DNA of 64,000 bases, from NCBI GenBank assembly GCA_947503285.1, contig CANNDD010000009.1, positions 88,767 through 152,766 on the forward strand, written 5' to 3'. This document shows positions 61,230 to 64,000 of this stretch, piece by piece. A program made the position numbers and the translations under genes. Within the stretch, counting starts at the first letter, position 1. The number at the start of each line of letters is the position of its first letter. The notes under the pieces were generated by a model that was given only the letters and a program-made list of their open reading frames with translations, was not told where the DNA came from and did no database searches. The stretch comes from an uncultured Croceitalea sp. (GTDB lineage Bacteria; Bacteroidota; Bacteroidia; Flavobacteriales; Flavobacteriaceae).

Positions 61230-61890
61230 GGATTTCAAGGGTATTTGGATACCGCGCGAGATATGGTTGATACCTGATTTAAAACCATCTTACCGCGTTT
61301 TTCTGGCCGAGATTGACAGCCTAGACAAGGGTAATGGATGTTGGGCACAAAACTCACATTTCTCGGCACTTTTCGGGCTGAGCAAAAACCGTTGTAGTGA
61401 GATAATATCCATGTTGGAAAAAAAGAAATTAATCAAGGTCACCCATCAAAACAGCGATGGTGAAATTCAACGCAGAATACGATTGTCGACCCCTTCGGAA
61501 AATCGACAGACCCCTTCGGAAAATCGACAGACCCCTTCGGAAAATCGACAGACCCCTTCGGAAAATCGAACCCCTATATATAAGGTATTAGAAATACAAT
61601 TAGAAATACATGAGAGTGACGCGCGCGCGAGTTGTTTTCTTTTAGAAAATTATGAGAGCAGGTTAGAAGCATTTTGGTTGAACAACCACAAGATGGTCAA
61701 CGACCATAAAAAGTTCTGGGCCGATTTTGATGATACCGTGCAGTTGGAAGGCCTTGATTTTAGCGATAGACTTTTTGGCAGGCTTCGTAAATGGTCGCGC
61801 AATTGGATTGAGTTCCAAAACCGGAACGGACAAAAAAACATTGATGCCGATAGAACGGTATCAGAAATGATTGGTAAACGATTGGTATGA
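61222..61890 (+). CDS. Phage replication initiation protein (HTH, replisome organiser-like)
   Basis: This 222-aa protein begins with a winged-helix domain (FKGIWIPREIWLIPDLKPSY, then SHFSALFGLSKNRCSEIISM) as in phage replisome organisers of the HTH_36 type. A linker of four TPSENRQ-like heptads (about residues 90-116) is encoded by 21-bp DNA repeats. The C-terminal part (LEAFWLNNHKMVNDHKKFWA) is helical. It overlaps dnaB by 4 nt. The protein probably binds the repeats inside its own gene and loads the helicase. Confidence 0.75.
   Translation: MNRDFKGIWIPREIWLIPDLKPSYRVFLAEIDSLDKGNGCWAQNSHFSALFGLSKNRCSEIISMLEKKKLIKVTHQNSDGEIQRRIRLSTPSENRQTPSENRQTPSENRQTPSENRTPIYKVLEIQLEIHESDARASCFLLENYESRLEAFWLNNHKMVNDHKKFWADFDDTVQLEGLDFSDRLFGRLRKWSRNWIEFQNRNGQKNIDADRTVSEMIGKRLV
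61489..61569. repeat. 21-bp iterons inside the initiator gene, putative phage origin
   Basis: Four tandem copies of ACCCCTTCGGAAAATCGACA-G (61489-61509, 61510-61530, 61531-61551, and a final 18-bp copy from 61552). The copies are identical at DNA level. They are followed by the AT-rich block described next. The layout is that of lambda, whose origin with iterons lies inside gene O. Confidence 0.75.
61571..61610. other. AT-rich block with two 12-bp direct repeats (putative unwinding element)
   Basis: CCCCTATATATAAGG precedes two exact direct repeats ATTAGAAATACA at 61587-61598 and 61599-61610. It follows directly after the iterons, as DNA-unwinding elements do in known origins. Confidence 0.6.
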
Positions 61891-63347
61891 GTGAATCAGT
61901 GAACAAAGCATTATCAAAAGCCCAAACGAACGTTGTTGGGTTGAGTGGCGGTAAGATACCACCCCAGGCCATAGACCTTGAAGAAACGGTCATAGGGGCC
62001 ATGCTCATAGACAAAAAGGGTGTTGATGAGTGTCTTGAAATCATAAAGAGCGGAGAAGTTTTCTATAGAGAAGCCCATAGGTTTATCTATGAGGCCATCA
62101 AGGAACTTGATTCAAATAACGAGCCTATTGATTTGTTGACGGTATCCGCGCAATTGAAAAAGGTCGGTAAACTTGAAATCGTTGGTGGTGATTTTCAACT
62201 TGTGAAACTTACACAAAAGGTCGCTTCATCGGCCCATATCGATTATCATTCAAGAATCGTAATTCAAAAATACATTTTGCGCCAATTGATAAAGTTGGGC
62301 AATGAGGTCATTCAAAAAGCGTATGATGAGAGCGTTGATGTCTTCTCCGCTTTGGATGATGTTGGTGTGGAGTTGGATAAAATCAATGACATCTTTCAAA
62401 AAGGCGGGGCTTCAATGACCTGGGAAAATGCCGTTGATGAAGTTGCCCCAAGGGTTGAACGGTTGACGAACAACCAAGGCCAATTGACCGGTGTGGATAC
62501 CGGTCTTGATAATCTCAACAGACATTTCAACGGATGGCAACCTACCGACTTGATAATCATTGGTGCCGATAGCGGTATGGGAAAGACTGCCTTGGCGATG
62601 ACACATATTCTAGCTGCGGCTAAGGCCGGACATCCTGTTGGTATGGCCTCAATGGAAATGTCCACGGTTCAATTGGCAATTCGTGCTGTAGCCGTTGATA
62701 GTCAATTTCACATGAAACAACTTACCCAAACAGGCTTTGAGAAAACCGATTACTTTCAAAAATTGACAAAGGTCACACATGAGTTAAGGGGTTTGCCCGT
62801 ACACATTGACGACCGACCTAGCTTAACCGTCCCTGAAATGAAACGCAAGGCGAGGCAGATGAAGCGAAAGCATAATATTCAACTGTTCATTGCTGATTTC
62901 ATACAGATGTTCTCAGGTGATGAAGATGACATTAAGTTGACGGGTATTGCCGCCCGTGAACTAAAGAACCTGGCAAAAGAGCTCAACATACCTGTGATTG
63001 CCTTAAGTCAGTTGAACCGAGAGGTCAAGAAAGCTAAATATAATATTCCTTCAAAGCACCACCTGAAAAACAGTAGTGGGGTAGAAGAGGCTGCCGATGT
63101 AATCATGCTGCTTTATAGACCTGAATATTATGGGTTTGGCCAATCATCCTACCCTACGGTATGGCAAGAGTTGGGTTTGCAAGGTGATGAGAACGCTTGT
63201 GGTATCGTAGCTAAGAACCGAAACGGTGGCCTTGGTAATATACCTATGCGCTACGTTGCCGATAAAACCAAATATGTTGACCCTGGTGAATATGTAATGG
63301 TTGATTCGAATAATAACGAAGTTAATACCGTGTTTGATGCCGAATAG
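61887..63347 (+). CDS. dnaB: Replicative DNA helicase, DnaB-like
   Basis: This 486-aa helicase has the N-terminal primase-interacting domain (PPQAIDLEETVIGAMLIDKK), Walker A IIGADSGMGKTALAM, and SMEMSTVQLAIR, with HHLKNSSGVEEAADVIMLLY near the C-terminus for the RecA-like core. It is the phage's own copy, placed right after the initiator. Start overlap of 4 nt with the initiator implies coupling. Confidence 0.93.
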   Translation: MSESVNKALSKAQTNVVGLSGGKIPPQAIDLEETVIGAMLIDKKGVDECLEIIKSGEVFYREAHRFIYEAIKELDSNNEPIDLLTVSAQLKKVGKLEIVGGDFQLVKLTQKVASSAHIDYHSRIVIQKYILRQLIKLGNEVIQKAYDESVDVFSALDDVGVELDKINDIFQKGGASMTWENAVDEVAPRVERLTNNQGQLTGVDTGLDNLNRHFNGWQPTDLIIIGADSGMGKTALAMTHILAAAKAGHPVGMASMEMSTVQLAIRAVAVDSQFHMKQLTQTGFEKTDYFQKLTKVTHELRGLPVHIDDRPSLTVPEMKRKARQMKRKHNIQLFIADFIQMFSGDEDDIKLTGIAARELKNLAKELNIPVIALSQLNREVKKAKYNIPSKHHLKNSSGVEEAADVIMLLYRPEYYGFGQSSYPTVWQELGLQGDENACGIVAKNRNGGLGNIPMRYVADKTKYVDPGEYVMVDSNNNEVNTVFDAE

Positions 63348-63663
63348 ACCAAAACAAAGAAAAAGACCTTGGAACAATAGCGCCGACCGTAAGGCTTTTG
63401 GTAGGAGAAATGCTGACAATCAAAAGTTTTATAATTCACCGAGATGGAGAAAGACTGCGAAAGCTCATAAGAATCTTAATCCGTTCTGTGTTAAATGCGA
63501 GTTCGATGGTATCGTTTCTGCCGTTGAATACACTGACCATATTGCTAGAATTGGAGATGGCGGTGATCCTTACAATGACAGCAACCTGCAATCGCTTTGT
63601 AAGTTTCACCACAATCAAAAGTCAGGACGTGAAGCACATGGCTATAAAGAAAAACTGCAATAG
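63337..63663 (+). CDS. HNH endonuclease
   Basis: The start was set at ATG 63337 (MPNRPKQRKRPWNNS), overlapping dnaB by 11 nt. The 108-aa product has the HNH motif spread over CVKCEFDGIVSAVEYTDHI, GGDPYNDSNLQSLCKFHHNQ, with two CxxC-type pairs. In many phages such a gene precedes terminase and helps DNA packaging; that is expected to be to the right, outside the window. Confidence 0.85.
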   Translation: MPNRPKQRKRPWNNSADRKAFGRRNADNQKFYNSPRWRKTAKAHKNLNPFCVKCEFDGIVSAVEYTDHIARIGDGGDPYNDSNLQSLCKFHHNQKSGREAHGYKEKLQ

Positions 63664-63684
63664 ACAACAACTAATATTAGAATT

Positions 63685-64000
63685 ATGGATTTAAAGAAAT
63701 TTTTAGAAGAAAACTCAATTGACCTTGTTGAAGAAAATGGTATCCTATCGGTGGGCGGCCACCTCTACCTCGAGGGAACACAGGTGAGCGTACTCCCCGA
63801 TAACCTATCGGTGGGCGGCCACCTCGACCTAAGGGGAACACAGGTGAGCGTACTCCCCGATAACCTATCGGTGGGCGGCAACCTCGACCTCGAGGGAACA
63901 CAGGTGAGCGTACTCCCCGATAACCTATCGGTGGGCGGCCACCTCTACCTCGAGGGAACACAGGTGAGCGTACTCCCCGATAACCTATCGGTGGGCGGCC
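63685..64000 (+). CDS. Tandem-repeat protein, 3' end outside window
   Basis: Starts at ATG 63685 (MDLKKFLEENSIDLVEENGI) and continues past the window. After residue 20 it consists of a 20-aa repeat LSVGGHLYLEGTQVSVLPDN, with variation at a few positions. The VGG-L-L-GT pattern suggests a solenoid beta-structure; similar LPDNLxVGGxLxLxGT proteins are found in phages. Function unknown; a structural or binding role is possible. Confidence 0.75.
   Translation, partial: MDLKKFLEENSIDLVEENGILSVGGHLYLEGTQVSVLPDNLSVGGHLDLRGTQVSVLPDNLSVGGNLDLEGTQVSVLPDNLSVGGHLYLEGTQVSVLPDNLSVGG
63745..64000. repeat. 60-bp tandem repeats
   Basis: Units of exactly 60 bp begin at 63745, 63805, 63865, 63925 and 63985 (the last is cut by the window end). 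Only a few bases differ between units, so the array has expanded recently or is homogenised. Confidence 0.95.

Noticed and set aside
61620..61632. Alternating CG tract (possible Z-DNA) in the initiator gene
   Set aside because: Only about 10 bp; codes for Asp-Ala-Arg-Ala in frame and is too short to argue for a function.
63683..63961. 92-aa minus-strand frame with repeats GRGGRPPIGYRGVRSPVFP
   Set aside because: Antisense of the 60-bp repeats; it runs against all surrounding phage genes and has no sensible start context.
63745..64000. CRISPR array
   Set aside because: The repeats are contiguous, without unique spacers, and keep one open reading frame.

Overview
The window reads as a chromosomal segment of a marine Flavobacteriaceae bacterium (Bacteroidota; relatives of Maribacter, Zobellia or Arenibacter are plausible, but the genus is inferred). 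Supporting signs are low GC, several promoters of the Bacteroidota form TTG-N(16-22)-TAnnTTTG, a DnaX without zinc-binding cysteines, DUF3822 and DUF4126 proteins, a KdsB/KdnB-like pair, and secreted proteins with the Bacteroidota fibre-like C-terminal domain.

Layout. 1-11606 is core: a 5'-truncated phosphodiesterase, a TMEM220-like protein, dnaX, the RNase P RNA gene (absent from a purely protein-based reading), rsmD-DUF3822, a RecD/Pif1-like helicase, DUF4126, and a kdsB-HAD-kdnB-acyltransferase run linked to the Kdo part of LPS. 12152-13740 is a plastic zone: a REP-associated transposase flanked by inverted REP-like palindromes, a third palindrome, and a GC-rich 5'-truncated HTH gene. 13741-28789, all on the minus strand, is a large accessory operon. 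Three modular secreted proteins (malectin/FN3 modules plus a shared C-terminal fibre-like domain) lead into a split RHS shell (1155 aa and 2223 aa). The second RHS protein ends in a variable putative toxin domain, followed by a lipoprotein (candidate immunity), a toxin-tail-like remnant, and a second lipoprotein. I consider this the main candidate undescribed system.

29256-53637 is core again: yebC, pterin dehydratase, an SDR protein, glutaminase, gcvT, the thrABC operon, nnr, clpC, gyrA, a TPR protein, a C40-peptidase-like protein whose catalytic Cys is Ser, a thiolase, a PgpH-type HD phosphohydrolase and a TonB-plug protein. Upstream of thrA there is a well-formed promoter and a 30-codon Thr/Ile-rich leader ORF, so the thr operon is probably attenuated.

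53809-54112 holds tRNA-Ser(GCU), tRNA-Pro(UGG) and tRNA-Arg(UCU). Directly after tRNA-Arg a prophage-like element begins and runs past the window end. It carries an integrase, cargo genes, HicAB, a repressor facing two 16-bp palindromic operators over an early promoter, a string of small early genes, a replication initiator with an internal iteron/AT-rich putative origin, DnaB, an HNH nuclease and a protein with 60-bp tandem repeats. The right attachment site and the structural genes lie outside the window.
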